Shown: positions 1 through 11,963 of the stretch, one piece after another
Position numbering within the stretch: position 1 is the stretch's first letter
Layout of the letters: each line of letters opens with the position of its first letter
DNA from: Alopecurus myosuroides
Lineage: Eukaryota; Streptophyta; Magnoliopsida; Poales; Poaceae
NCBI GenBank assembly: GCA_028641055.1
Contig: CM054059.1
Location: forward strand, 431,896,332-431,960,331
Direction: 5' to 3'
Length of the DNA: 64,000 bases
Program-made: the position numbers and the translations under genes
The notes under the pieces: model-generated
Databases searched by the model: none
What the model was told of the DNA's origin: nothing
The model's input: only the letters and a program-made list of their open reading frames with translations

Positions 1-3000
1 GGCTTTAGGTTGCCATGAGGCAAGCCCTTCTCGTGGTGTAGGAACTGGAGGCAGCGAGCTAGATCGATTGCAATCTTAAGCCGCTGGCAAACGGACAGGC
101 GGGAGTATCTTCTAGGAGTCGACTCTGCACAGGAGAAAGGCCATGTCTTCAGCGATTGATTACACGAGAAATATCAAGTTTGCAGATATATGTACGACTC
201 GGTAACTAACATGCTGGACAAATAGTAGTAAGAACAATTTTAGAGATGATGCGAATTGTGAGATATTCCGTTGCAAACAAGTATATAAGCCTAACAAACA
301 ATAATTCCGAGGATTGCTGATTTAAGAGGAAATGAGCATGAGATAGTTACCATAAAGGTACAGTGCCAAGCTATCGCCGTTGACATAGTCAGAAATAATT
401 AATCTTTCTTGCTCCTTAGGACCCCAATAGAACGCTCTCCATGGAACTATATTTGGATGCCTAATGGTGCCGATCCTTTTTATCTCCTTAGTGAATTCCT
501 TTTTATGCTTTACAAGACCAACACGCAGCCATTTCACTGTCAGGACATGCCCGCTTTGTAGTGCTGCCTTGTACGTTGTGCCATGATTGCTCCTTCCAAG
601 AACCTCTGCCGGAGCACGGGACAGGTCTTCAGCTGTGAAAACTAAATTGCTGTCTAGGAAAATCAGTTCTCCAACCAACCGGTCTGGTGAATACACTTCA
701 AAAGTCACAGGTTCCTCATGGAATCTAGAATCAGCAAACTGTGGTGACGATGGCAACGCAGACCGTGGAGAAGATTCCCGAACAGAGACTGCGGCTGAGG
801 TCTCAGTCACACCAGAACTTGTGGACTCAACAGCTTCCTTTGGATCAGTATACCCATATTCAACAGCAGCCTCGGCCAAAAGCTCTTTCTGAGCAGACAT
901 AGATCGAGCTGCGGCTGTTAAGAGATGGTCATTTGAGAAACTTGTCTTAGTTGGCAGAACATTATCTTTCGGGGACTTGAATAGGTTTGGACGGCTTAAT
1001 TTCCCCAGTTTCAGATCCCTCATAGTAAGCTGGCCTCTAAATCCATTTCTTCCACAAAGCTCTTGAGACCTCACCACATAGATTGCCAATCCTATGAAGA
1101 TCACAAGCAAGACAGCTCCAATGCAGCCAACAATGAGCGCAACTTTAACACCAGCCTTATGTCCATGAGAAGCTCCAGTCTGTGCAACTCCAGTAGCATC
1201 ATTATTTCCAGTAGGCAGACCATCTGGGAAAATTAAAAAGTCGTTTCCAGGTTTAAAGCAAGACAAGGGGAACTTTTCAACACTTTTAGGAACAGTTCCA
1301 CGTAGATCATTGTAAGACACATTGAACATCTTCAAACCAGTCTGAGGCATATCAGGAATTCTGCCAGTGAAGTGGTTATGAGATAGATCAAGATACTCCA
1401 ATCCTTGAAGCTTGTTTATCTCATCTGGTATCTCCCCAGACAAATCATTCATCGCAAGAGTAAGCGACTCAAGTCTTTGGAGGCTAGAAATTTCTGGTGG
1501 CAACTGACCAGATAAAGAATTACTGGACAGATCAACAATCTTAAGAGCAGGTTGAGAAGACAGCATTATTGATTCTGTTGAATGAGGGCTCTGGAATGGA
1601 ATAGTGCCAGAGAAGTTGTTTCCAGAAAGGTTCAACACTGTCAAAGTAGGCGATAGAATAAAAACAGGCAAAACAGGTCCCCCAAGTGCATTAAGACTGA
1701 GGTCAAGGAAGGATAACTTCTGATAGGTTCCCAACACCGAAGGGACAGATCCTGACAATGAATTGTTCCGCAACTTCAGCGAAACTAAGTTCTGAAACTG
1801 AGAGACATCATTCGGGTAGCTCCCCTCCAGTTTGTTTGAACTCAAGTCAATCCCCTCCACTATACCATCCCAGGAACGCAAAATAGCTAGCTCCCCAGAA
1901 AGCAGGTTCCCACTCAGATCAACTGAGATGCACTTGCCAACAGTAGCTGGTAATGAACCTGACAGCACATTTGAAGAGAGATTCAACATTTTCAAAGTCG
2001 TAGAGTTCACAACTGGCACTGATCCTGCAAAATAACAATGCACAAAATTCATTTACAGCTGTAGACAAATGTCAATGATCACCTAACGAGGTTATCAGTG
2101 AATAGCTGTAACAAGATAGAAACAGTGAGGTGACATTCAGACTACTGCATGCTCACATGCCAAGAAAGCTATCTCTATACGTTTGCAATAGCAATATGAT
2201 CTCATGTTATAGTGCTGAATAGCGCATTACATTTTGTAAAGTCATGGTAGCTACTTAGCTGGCATAGATCCAGCGATAAGCATGAAGGGGTTTATTTGAC
2301 TTTTTAAGGGTTATCAATCACCACCAATCAGGACTTTCTTTTGGTTGATAACACTCCACACCTGTTATGTACAAAATTGTTGCTACTACGACAAAAACTG
2401 CTAAAATCATAAGGCAGCCATGCAGCACGAAAATGCAAATTTCATAATTCACTTGTCACGACAAGCGACAATTATTAAGCGGAAGAAGATAAGCGACATG
2501 TATGCAAGAGCTAATGTTTGGTATGCTCATCGAATCTCCAACAAACAGACATTTCCAGATTCAAGATGCAGTAACGACTTTGTGCGGGAGGAATTTGCCA
2601 TCATTAGAAATATTTGTGCTGTGAATGCCACCAATGGCACCATGCTGTGGGAGCTCATTGACATCCACATTGTCAAGGCATCCAAAGTTCAAAACACAAG
2701 AATATCAACTTTGGGCCTTTGGCTAGGAATCAAACTAGTAGATCATGCAATTCAGCAATATGTATTCACTGACAGACTAGGAAAAGGGAGATACCTGAGA
2801 AGCCATTCCGGCTGAGATCAACCTCGACAAGGCGCATGGAATTATGCAGGAGTGTCTCAGGCATCATCCCGAAAGAGTCCATTACCGGCCACCCTGAAGA
2901 CCGAGAGTGAGAACCATGAATCGAGGCCTGGCAGCATCCCAGCAATCCCAGTGTTGCTCAAATCAAGCACCTCCAAGTTCTTGAACGCCCCCACGGTTTC

Positions 3001-3738
3001 GTTCCGGAAGAAGCCGCCCTCCAGCTTGTTGTGGCTGAGGTTCATATATCTGGCCGTGTTGCCTATGTTGATCAGGCTCTCCAGCTCCAAATCGACGGCC
3101 CCGGTGAAGAGGTTGTCGCTGAGATCAATGTACTCGGCGTTGCGGAGCTCCCTGAGCAGATCGCTGGCATTGCCCCAGAAGGAGTTGCTGCGGAGATCGA
3201 CGCGGCGCAGGTTCTGGAGCTCCCGGATCCCGTCGGTGGGGAAGCCCGAAGTGAAGTTGTTGTAGGAGAGGTTGAGGTGGACGAGGCCCGCGAGGTCGCG
3301 AGGCGGCCGGGGATGGGGCCGTAGAAGCGGTTGCCGGAGAGGTCGAGGTGGCGGAGCGAGGAGAGGTAGCCGATGGCGGGGGGGAGGCGGCCGGAGAAGG
3401 CGTTGCCGGCGAGGGAGAGGTTCTGCAGCGCGCGCATGGTGGCGAGCGTGACGAGCTTGAGCTCCCCGGCGAGGCCGAGCCCCTCGAGCGAGAGGCCGAC
3501 GACCGGCGCCGCCGTCGCAGACGACGCCGCGCCACCCGGCGGGGCACGCATCCCCGCCGCCGCCAGCATCAGGCGTCTCCGGCGGCGTCCAGGATCCCAG
3601 CACGGGGCTCTGGTCCCGGTCCGAGATGCCCTTTTTGAACTCGAGCAGCGCGGACACGTCGTCGCCGGCGGCGCCGCCAAAGAGTAGCAGAAGCACGAGA
3701 AGGTGGAGCGCGGCCATGGATGCGGGCTGGGGAGGCAA
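1..3738 (-). CDS. LRR receptor-like kinase (probable inactive, At5g10020 type), partial, frame-broken exon 1
   Basis: Plasma-membrane LRR receptor-like kinase. Exon 1 runs from an ATG at 3738 (or 3717) to 2795 with a signal peptide, an N-terminal LRR cap and the first LRRs. The intron is 2794-2025 (GT-AG). Exon 2 (2024-351) has further LRRs, a transmembrane segment coded at about 1150-1075, a Ser-rich juxtamembrane region and the kinase N-lobe, with a degenerate glycine loop (LGRSNHGTTYKA) and the lysine in LTVKWL. After a GT donor at 350, exon 3 starts at 124 and reads on through HGNLKP to the window edge, where HRDLKP would be usual, which suggests a weak or inactive kinase. Exon 1 changes frame near 3508, 3300 and 2870, and all three shifts are needed to keep the LRR consensus. 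These are either sequence errors in GC-rich DNA or real mutations. The kinase C-lobe lies outside the window. Confidence 0.88.
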
Positions 3739-6180
3739 GGTGGAGCTAGGGTTAGGGCTGGGAGGAGCAGCAGGAGGCGGCAGTGGCGGCCATTGGAGGG
3801 GGGCGGCTAGGCTAGGCTAGGCCTGTGTGTGAGAGAGAGGAAGAGGGCAGCTTTGGGAGGAGGTGGGGGTGGAGATGTGTTTTGAGAAAGGCCAAATTTT
3901 TGGAGATGGGGAGGGATGGATGGTAATAATAACAGAGAGGAGAGAGAAAGAAGGGAGGTGTCCAGTACAGACTGGAAAGTTACAAGTGGTTGTGTTGTGT
4001 AGGGGTGCTGTGTGTGTTTACCTTAGCTGTGCCTTGGTGTTTACTTCTCTGTCACTGTGCAAACTAATACAATTAGCCTTGAAGATATGGATTATGGAGA
4101 GCTAAATCTAGCACGTAATAGAAGTTAAGTAGCAATTTTGCAAGTCTATTACTGGGTAGCAACGGTCTGATTGTGAAAAAGATTACATAAGATGCATTTT
4201 TGGGGGGTGCCTAGCCAGTAGTCTGTGTGTGCTGGCTTTGTGGTTTTGGGACAGGAAATGTGTTAACTAGTATTAGCAGACAAAGTGCATCACATGGTGT
4301 AAAACAAATGCTGCGAATGTGGGAAGCGCTTGAAAACAAATCTGGTTATAAATGGATGGTACCAAATCACATGTCACACTCATTACAAGCCAAAACCCTC
4401 AATTCAACATAATACTACATAGTACTATAAAGCAGAAGAAATCTCGATGCTCATTTTACTTTTCGACACGGCACCTATTCTAAAAAAGGAAAAAAATCAT
4501 AACCATGTTGCGGTACAGAAAACATCAACAAAAGCTGAAGAATGCAGATAGTGCTCTTCTAAATCAAGATGGCAAAATATCTAGTAGTAGTGCTACCCAA
4601 AAATCAAGATGGCAAAGGAGAGAGTGAGGGAAATAAAGAATGTGCCAAATGGTGTGTGCAGACACCGGGTACTGGTAGGAAAGCAAGAGCGCCCCACATG
4701 CCCCTAGGCTGTTTCAGACTTTGACCCCTTTCTCTCCAGCTCAAGTTGAGCTGTGCCCTCGCTGCTTTCTTCCCTCTCCTTTCCTAGCTTAACCTTCCCA
4801 TGCTTTCTTCAGACCACTCAACAACACAACAGGCCGGATAAAAAATCCGAACAACATTGGGAGAAAAAACAACACAAACGTACATTCTTCTTACTGGAGT
4901 ACATGCAGAAGCAACATGATATGATGGCATGGGACGCTGCTAATTATCAGTAGTAAGGGGAGTGCAAGAGCAGGAGTATTTATTTTCAGTACCTCGCAGT
5001 TGTAGAAAGACACATACCTCAGATTCAGGAGCCTGTCCACACGTTCAATTGTAGATTGTATGTACCAGGTAGATCAGGGAGTGGTTTTTTTTATCTCTCA
5101 TGTACGTCTGATCTGAGGGCTTAATTACACGGCAGTTTCTACGGTTTTTCTGACCCCTGACCACCCAGTGGTTTCAGAAGATGTCTCTTTCTCCTCTCGA
5201 GTCTCTGGTTCCCTAAATCTGTGGAAATGTTCCTGGCTGGATTTTGTCAGGAGCCTCACATCTTATCATGAAATAAAATTTGATGGTACTACGTGGGAGG
5301 TCTAATCCAGATTTGCCTGCTGTTAGGAGGAAACAGGCTCTGAAAATGACCTGGTGTGGAGCACTAATCGGTCTGGGAGAGTGATGGCTGGCCGGGCTTT
5401 CGGGTTTGGAATTTTCTCCTGCCATCAAGGATAGGAGTTGTCAATGACAGAGACACTAGTGCCGAGAAAGATATATTAGCAGGATGGAAAAGGAGAGCAT
5501 GAAGCTTAATCAGCGCTAGGTCAGGTGAGGGGATATGGTTTCAGTTTCAGTAGATGGGGGCCCAGCCAAATATTCGGAAAAAAATGATTGGAGCTGAAGC
5601 CAAATATTCTGCCTATTTTCTCCTCTCTGATAATAATTCTTTTGCACATTGTGCACCTGGTCCTGACCTGGAATTAAATTCCTGGTGGAATTTTGGCATA
5701 ATTAGTCACTGAAAGAACCGAGCTTAGCTCACTACCAGCGTCCAGCTATATGTGTGCCGAGGCAGCTAGCTGTCCGTGATTAACTAGTTTAATTAAGCTC
5801 ATGAAAAAATTGATTGTGCACCGACTGCTACGCGGAAACGCGAAAAGAGTGTTGATTTTCACGTTTAAGCAAGCAGGCTACAAATACGTACCCGCCCATA
5901 TTGATTCCATCGGGTGATTGTTGTGAAGTGCCTAGGAAGTTTCCAAGCTTGATTAGGTAACAGATTCATTGTCATTAGTGCAATGCGAGATGGTGATCAG
6001 TTGGTTTGGAACATGCTTTGCTGGTTTATACGGGGAATTAACTAATGTTTAGTACCCAAGGATCAAGAGATTAGCTGAGGCTACCGACCCGAATCCGATG
6101 CATGAGCTGTTACCAGACCGAGTAAAACCTCTGCATGCACCTGGTTGGAGAACAAACTAAACGCGTCTGTGTTGTAACCT
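3739..6180. other. Intergenic region upstream of the LRR kinase gene
   Basis: No protein-like ORF was found. A GA-rich purine tract at about 3830-3960 lies just upstream of the kinase start and is probably promoter or 5' leader sequence. A short repeated phrase (AAATCAAGATGGCAAA) occurs near 4562 and 4602. The rest is AT-rich and unremarkable by eye. Confidence 0.5.
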
Positions 6181-6490
6181 GGATCTCCCCAACCTATATA
6201 TTCTTGCTACAAAATAAAATATGGTATAGGGCCTTCTTGTTTAAATTCTATGTGTCTTGATAACTATGACAGGTACCCATATCTCCCTTATAACTTGGAT
6301 CTCCTCAATCTATATATTCTTGCCACGAAATTAAAAAAAAAATTAGTTCAAAGAAATGAATCCTCCAAATTTTCTATAGATTATTTTTCTACTCTATAAT
6401 ATTATAGAATTTTTAGCAAGTGGTGAGACCTCTTGCAAAAAATTCTTTGCGCTTATCATAACTATGACACATACTCAATCTCTATATAAA
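6181..6490. repeat. Degenerate tandem repeat, period about 117 bp
   Basis: The phrase GGATCTCC..AA.CTATATATTC appears at about 6181 and again at about 6297 with a few substitutions. The phrase TAACTATGACA follows each copy (about 6261 and 6459). This looks like two to three decayed copies of a unit of roughly 117 bp. Origin unknown. Confidence 0.55.
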
Positions 6491-7372
6491 AACCTATGTT
6501 TTTTCTATGGTGCAACCAAATAACACATGTTACTGGTTCATGTATTTTTTTTATTCCTGTAGAATTCCAAACGTCAGGGCATTCTATATATTAATATTCA
6601 TGTATTTTCAAATCTTTCTAACCAAAGAGGCCCATAGATTGAGCCTTACAAATAATTTGTTTCACTTTACCAAACTTTTTCACAACTCACCTATTAATGT
6701 TTAACTTTCTTCTATATTTATTTAACGGGGAATGCAAATATGTAGATGATTTTGGCCCCTGAATTGGCATAGTCCATAGGGCTCTTTGTGGCCGTTTTCC
6801 GTCAGCAATTTGAATAGCAAACAACATGATTTTAATGATTTATCAAGCAATATACATAAATGTACACTAAAAATAAACATGAACAACAAATATCTCATAT
6901 AAATCAGAAGTTATATCCGGGCACCTCCAACTCGTTGTATCTAGATTCACCCTCTTATGAAGATTTTATTCCATGGTGGAAAAAATGCTAAAATCAAACA
7001 TTGACGAGATGGGATAATCTCGAAGGATTCAAGCAGTCGTGTTGAGTTGTCCACCCAAATAGGAAAATCAGATCGCTGAGCACGGTCTAATTGCAAATTC
7101 GTCACAATTGCGAAAAAGGTCAATATCACAAAAGAATGAAACATGGGCACAAGTAAAAAAAAATACCCCACAACATAGTGACCAACACAATGTCGTTCCC
7201 AAAGAGCAGGTGACAATAAATAGCATCCGGAGGTGATTCGCTGGATCAAAACATTACGTGCTCTCTTGTATTGGTCGGATGACCACACCATATGTGATAG
7301 CATCGTGATATTTTGTTTTGTACCCTACATCACCTCTACCGTGTCGGAGGCATGGAAACATAACATTAGAAC

Positions 7373-7604
7373 CCCTTTGGATTGAAGCATTTTTATATGG
7401 ATTTTGGATTCCAATATGTAGATTTTTTTTCCACTAGAAGGCATTTGGATCAAAGTAATGGCACCTCCAAATTTTTTTATTGATTGCATTCCTACACGTA
7501 AATCTCATAAGAATTTCGACATCCACTTTGACCTTTTTTCTACGCTCATTTACATTAGGATTGGGGCACTTTCCCCGCATTTGTGTTTTTCAATCCAAAT
7601 GACT
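7373..7604. mobile_element. Putative MITE with CCTTTGGATTGAA termini
   Basis: The left end reads CCTTTGGATTGAA (about 7374) and the right end TTCAATCCAAATG (about 7590), an imperfect inverted pair typical of small grass MITEs. There is no ORF. A target duplication was not clear, so the family is not assigned. Confidence 0.45.
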
Positions 7605-7703
7605 ATTCCAGCGGAATTTCAACATCCACTTTGACCTTTCTTTTAGGCTCATTTACGTAGGACCGGACACTTTCCTTGTGTTTGTGCTTTTTATCTAAAT
7701 GAC
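7512..7703. repeat. Tandem duplication, unit about 100 bp
   Basis: Two adjacent diverged copies (about 7512-7604 and 7616-7703). Both contain CATCCACTTTGACCTTT, GCTCATTTAC, CACTTTCC and end in AAATGAC. The right half of the preceding MITE seems to have been duplicated. Confidence 0.55.
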
Positions 7704-7829
7704 TTGTTCCTGCAGATTTTATTTTACAATTCTTTTATTTTGCACCTGCAGTCATGTTAAATTCATGTGTTTTTCTTATTCCCGCGCCATTCTATCACAT
7801 ATGGTGTTTTTCTTATTCCCACGTCATGC

Positions 7830-8046
7830 GATCCTGCAGAGCTCAACCACGATCACTTTGCTACATTCTTGGGAGCTCCGCCTGCCATGCTTTTGGATTT
7901 CAACTTAGATGCTATTGACCCCTCCATTTTGTATCTCGAGGCCTTGGGGCTCCACTTCTCTGAGGATGAGATCAAAAGCGCTATTTGGGACCTTCCAATT
8001 GACAAAGCACCCGATGGCTTCACCTCCAACTTTTTTCGGTCTTGTT
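7830..8046 (+). pseudogene. Host LINE reverse transcriptase, fragment 1 of 3
   Basis: The plus strand codes a start-of-RT segment of a plant L1-type LINE: EDEIKSAIWDLPIDKAPDGF, then TSNFFRSC. The upstream part (endonuclease, ORF1) is absent, so the copy is 5'-truncated, and its left limit is only approximate. The frame stops at a poly-T run because another LINE is inserted here. Sequence continuing in the same frame (CWPIIK) resumes at 15184 after a duplicated target site. Removing 7153 bp joins the frames exactly. Confidence 0.85.
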
Positions 8047-8065
8047 TTTTTTTTTGACACCATTA

Positions 8066-8086
8066 CTGTGGGGGAAACCCCCACAG
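8066..8086 (-). other. 3'-terminal stem-loop of the nested LINE
   Basis: CTGTGGGGG (8066-8074) and CCCCCACAG (8078-8086) form a perfect 9-bp stem with a 3-nt loop. It lies about 10 bases before the poly(A) tail in the element's sense. In several LINEs a 3' RNA stem-loop is what the reverse transcriptase recognises during target-primed reverse transcription. That role here is inferred from position. Confidence 0.75.
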
Positions 8087-8147
8087 CCCCCCATTTATTA
8101 ATTAAATAAAAGGTTATTTACAAATATGTACAATATATACAAGGGGA

Positions 8148-11100
8148 TTAGGGGAGTGAATTAATCCATGATGTCAAAAAAACAGAGTGTGAACTCTTCA
8201 CTCTGAACTTAAGCAGAGTGACTTCCTGTATAAACAGGGCCTTCCATCCTCTAAAAGTTGGCTTGATGTTCTTGAAGATCCATCCATTTCTTTGCTTCCA
8301 GATGCACCAGCAAGCCAGGATCACTATCTCCACAAAACAATGGCCAGTAAAATGCTTTCTGGCATACATGATGGTATAAGATGGTGCACCAGGTAACCAA
8401 GGGATTTGCAAATAGTTCCAGATTCTTGTACTGAAAGTACAATTGAAAAAAAGATGTCTCCAATCCTCATGAACATGTCCAGGACACAAGACACAATCAG
8501 AAGTAGTATTAATGTTCCAATGCCTTCGAAGCAACATATCCCTGGTATTAATTCTGTCATGCAGAAGAAGCCAAGCAAAGAATTTGTGTTTAGACTGGCA
8601 TTTGCTCCTCCAAATTTCAAAAGAAAGTGGGTCATCAGGGACAACAGAAAAATGATGCTTATAAAAATAGCTAGGATGCAATCTGCCAGTAGAATGTGGA
8701 CTCTTCCATTGGTCTGCAATACCAAGTTGTAAATTAAAATGACCAATCATGCCATTTAACAACCTTAGCTCTTCATTTGCTTGAACTGACAAGGGTAAAG
8801 CAAAATTCTGGAGATGATCTTTGCCAAGTAGGAAATCATTTACAGACTGAAATTTGTCTTTGGCAAAAGAATATAGTCTTGGGAAGGTTGTCTTAAGAAG
8901 TTGAGGCTGCCACTTGTCTTCCCAAAACAAAACAGTGAAACCACTGCCAACCCAACATGTAGTATAATTTCTGTAGCTCTCAGATAATGCCAATATATTT
9001 TTCCACCAAAAGGAACCAGACTCAACCACAGCATGAGGGACAGCCTTATAATAGTAAGCATCAGTAATAAGATGCACCCAAGGCAAGTCTTCCTGATTAT
9101 AAAATTTATCAAGATGTTTAAGTAAAAGAGCAGAGTTCTGGATTTTCAAGTTAATTATTCCTAGACCTCCCTTTTTCTTAGGTTTGCACACCATATTCCA
9201 GGCTGCAAGTGATTGAGCTTTTTCTTTTCCTCTTTTACTCCACAAGCAATGTCTTCTTGCTCTGTCAATAACCTCAATGACACCAGTAGGAATAACAAGA
9301 GAGAGCATATAGTATGTTGGCAATGAAGACAAAACAGAATTCACTAGCACCAGTCTATCCCCATAGGACAGAAAAGAGGAGGTGGCAGATAGTCTCCTTT
9401 CAACTCTATCAATCAAAGGAGAGAAATCCTTGATAGTGGGCCTGGTTGTACCCATAGGCAAACCCAGATAAGTGAAAGGCATTGACCCAGTTTTGCACTG
9501 AAAAAAATCAGCCAAAGTACTAGCTTCCTCAGAAGTTAAATTGATAGGAATCATAGATGATTTATGGAAGTTGATTTTCAGGCCTGTAAAGGCAGCATAA
9601 ATATTAAGAATATCCTTGAAAACTTCCAGGTCTTTGGTACATGCTGGAAGTACCACAATAGTATCATCAGCATACTGAATGATAGGAAAATCTTTTTGCA
9701 CTGGGATAGGAGAGGAAAGGAGACCATCAGAGTAAGCTTTATTGACCAAACTCTGTAATAAATCTGCTCCTACAACAAAAAGAAGTGGAGACAATGGATC
9801 TCCCTGTCTAACTCCTCTTTTGCAGTGGAATTTCTTCCCAGGTATTCCATTAAGCAGAACAGAAGAGAAACCTGAAGATAGAATTTCTCTGACCCAATTC
9901 AGGAACAAATCTGGAAATCCTTTAAACTTCAAGACTTGTAAAATGGCTTCATGGTCCAAAGTGTCAAAAGCTTTTTCAAAGTCAATCTTGAGAACCACAA
10001 TTTTCTTTTTTGACTGTTGACATTGATGCAGAAACTCAAAAGACCAAGCAAGGCAGTCTTGGATAGTTCTTCCCTTAATAAATCCATATTGATTATCATG
10101 AATTGTATCACAAATCACATTTTGCAGTCTATTAGCAATAAGCTTGGTGACAAATTTGAGACAAGTATTAGTCAAGGATATAGGTCTGAAATCATTGACA
10201 GTTTCAGGTGAGTTGGATTTAGGAATCAGAGTTATATATGAATCATTAATACTCTGTAATGATAGAGACCCTGAGTGGAAATCATGGCAGAGTTGAGTGA
10301 AATCTTCCTTTAACACCTCCCAGCATTTTTTTACAAAGAGCCCATTGAAACCATCAGGGCCAGGTGCTCTATCAATTTTAAGGGATTTCATAACTGACGT
10401 AATCTCCTCTGCAGTAAAAGGCTCAACCAAGCACTGTAAACTAACAGTTGGATGAATGATATCAGATAAGTCTAAGAGCTGTGATGTGACAGAAGAAACT
10501 CCCATTATGTCTTTAAAACATTTCCAAAATGCAGCTGCTTTGTGATGATGATCTATCAAAGAGACACCATCCTCATTTTTAATTTCTGCAATAGTGTTAA
10601 ATCTATAACGCTCTGTGGCTTTTGCATGGAAAAATTTGGTATTTTCTCCACCAAGCTGTACCCATCTGATAGTGCATATATTCTTCCAATAGGCAGACTG
10701 TGATAAAAGCAATTTATGCAAATGAGTTTTAACTATATTCCTGAAATTAAATTCAGGTCTGCTGAGGTTTCTCTCCTCCTCCAATGTATCCAAGATCAAA
10801 ATCACTTTATTGCATTTAGCAATTAAAAGCTTCAGATTAGAAAGATTTCTTCCCCACCTTTTTAGTTCATGTCTGATGTTTTTTAACTTAGCAGTAATAG
10901 TGGCCGCAATGTTATTCTTCCTAACAGGCCAATTCCAGACTCTAGTAATAAGTTCCATAAATCCAGGTTGATGTATCCAGTGATTTTCAAAACGAAATAC
11001 CTGAGCTTTAGGAATGTTTGTGGAAATTGAAACAACACAAGGTACATGATCAGATGTTGATTTAGCAAGGGGCATAACCAAAGTGTTTGGATAATTCAAA

Positions 11101-11774
11101 GTCCACCAAGTGCTAGTAAAGAACCAATCCAGTTGCTCAAGTAATGGTTGATCTTGCATATTAGACCAGGTAAAGGATCTTCCTTTTAGAGGCAATTCAA
11201 TCAGACCAAGATGACTAATAATTTCATTGAAAATGAAAATATCATTCATATCAGCTCCAGGTTTGTTCCTGTTATCCACTGATCTAATAAAATTGAAATC
11301 TCCCACTATTAACCAATTTTCATATGTAGGAATATTTAAATCAAAAAGCCATTGAACAAATAAATCCCTGTCTAGGCCACTGCAAGGACCATAAACATTA
11401 ACCAGGGTCCATGAAGAGAGGTTGTGCTTTGAGGTAAAATTAATCCTAATAGCAGATTTGAAGCAGTCAATCAATTCTCCATCAAAAATGGAGCTGTTCC
11501 ATAGAACAATAATACCTCCAGAAGCTCCCACAGATGGTTGGAAAACAAATTTATCAAATCTTTTTGGACAAAAAGATCTAATGAAACTGTGATCAAAATT
11601 CTCACATTTAGTTTCTTGTAGGCATATAATTGCACATTGGCTCTCCTCAATTTTGTTATAAACCAAAATTCTTTTATTTTTATCATTTAAGCCCCTGACA
11701 TTCCAGTCCATCACTCTCCAATCCAAGAATATATGTGATGTATTATCCATTAATATTGGAATAAAAAGGAGCAA
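8148..11774 (-). CDS. LINE ORF2: endonuclease / reverse transcriptase / zinc-finger C-terminus
   Basis: An uninterrupted 1208-codon ORF. An APE-type endonuclease comes first (MDWNVRGLN, LQETK, VNVYGP, GDFNF, then SDHVP at about residues 15-245). The reverse transcriptase follows (APGPDGF, RPISLTN, YGFIKGR, LKIDFEKAFD, RQGDPLSPLLF and the YADD catalytic box at about residue 700). The C-terminal plant LINE zf-RVT domain has CVLCPGHVHEDWRHLFFNC. The protein nicks the target DNA and copies the element RNA at the nick. All catalytic motifs read as intact. Two Met codons near the start (11774 and 11750) both precede the endonuclease. ORF1 lies 189 bp upstream. Confidence 0.95.
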   Translation of the reverse strand: MLLFIPILMDNTSHIFLDWRVMDWNVRGLNDKNKRILVYNKIEESQCAIICLQETKCENFDHSFIRSFCPKRFDKFVFQPSVGASGGIIVLWNSSIFDGELIDCFKSAIRINFTSKHNLSSWTLVNVYGPCSGLDRDLFVQWLFDLNIPTYENWLIVGDFNFIRSVDNRNKPGADMNDIFIFNEIISHLGLIELPLKGRSFTWSNMQDQPLLEQLDWFFTSTWWTLNYPNTLVMPLAKSTSDHVPCVVSISTNIPKAQVFRFENHWIHQPGFMELITRVWNWPVRKNNIAATITAKLKNIRHELKRWGRNLSNLKLLIAKCNKVILILDTLEEERNLSRPEFNFRNIVKTHLHKLLLSQSAYWKNICTIRWVQLGGENTKFFHAKATERYRFNTIAEIKNEDGVSLIDHHHKAAAFWKCFKDIMGVSSVTSQLLDLSDIIHPTVSLQCLVEPFTAEEITSVMKSLKIDRAPGPDGFNGLFVKKCWEVLKEDFTQLCHDFHSGSLSLQSINDSYITLIPKSNSPETVNDFRPISLTNTCLKFVTKLIANRLQNVICDTIHDNQYGFIKGRTIQDCLAWSFEFLHQCQQSKKKIVVLKIDFEKAFDTLDHEAILQVLKFKGFPDLFLNWVREILSSGFSSVLLNGIPGKKFHCKRGVRQGDPLSPLLFVVGADLLQSLVNKAYSDGLLSSPIPVQKDFPIIQYADDTIVVLPACTKDLEVFKDILNIYAAFTGLKINFHKSSMIPINLTSEEASTLADFFQCKTGSMPFTYLGLPMGTTRPTIKDFSPLIDRVERRLSATSSFLSYGDRLVLVNSVLSSLPTYYMLSLVIPTGVIEVIDRARRHCLWSKRGKEKAQSLAAWNMVCKPKKKGGLGIINLKIQNSALLLKHLDKFYNQEDLPWVHLITDAYYYKAVPHAVVESGSFWWKNILALSESYRNYTTCWVGSGFTVLFWEDKWQPQLLKTTFPRLYSFAKDKFQSVNDFLLGKDHLQNFALPLSVQANEELRLLNGMIGHFNLQLGIADQWKSPHSTGRLHPSYFYKHHFSVVPDDPLSFEIWRSKCQSKHKFFAWLLLHDRINTRDMLLRRHWNINTTSDCVLCPGHVHEDWRHLFFNCTFSTRIWNYLQIPWLPGAPSYTIMYARKHFTGHCFVEIVILACWCIWKQRNGWIFKNIKPTFRGWKALFIQEVTLLKFRVKSSHSVFLTSWINSLP

Positions 11775-11963
11775 GATAGCTAGACCAGCCAGCTACCAAA
11801 AAAAACCCAGGCACCAGAGTAGGATAACAATAAAAATGGCATCTCAGTTCCACAGATAAACACTTATGAAATAGATCCATTACAAAATAATATGCCCAGG
11901 AGATGATCAGAAAACACAATAGAAATCCAGACCAAAAGACATTACATAAATTTTTGTCTAACA

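Noticed and set aside
2420..2815. 131-codon plus-strand ORF within the LRR kinase intron
   Set aside because: It lies across the intron and exon end of the minus-strand gene, with no domain or codon bias.
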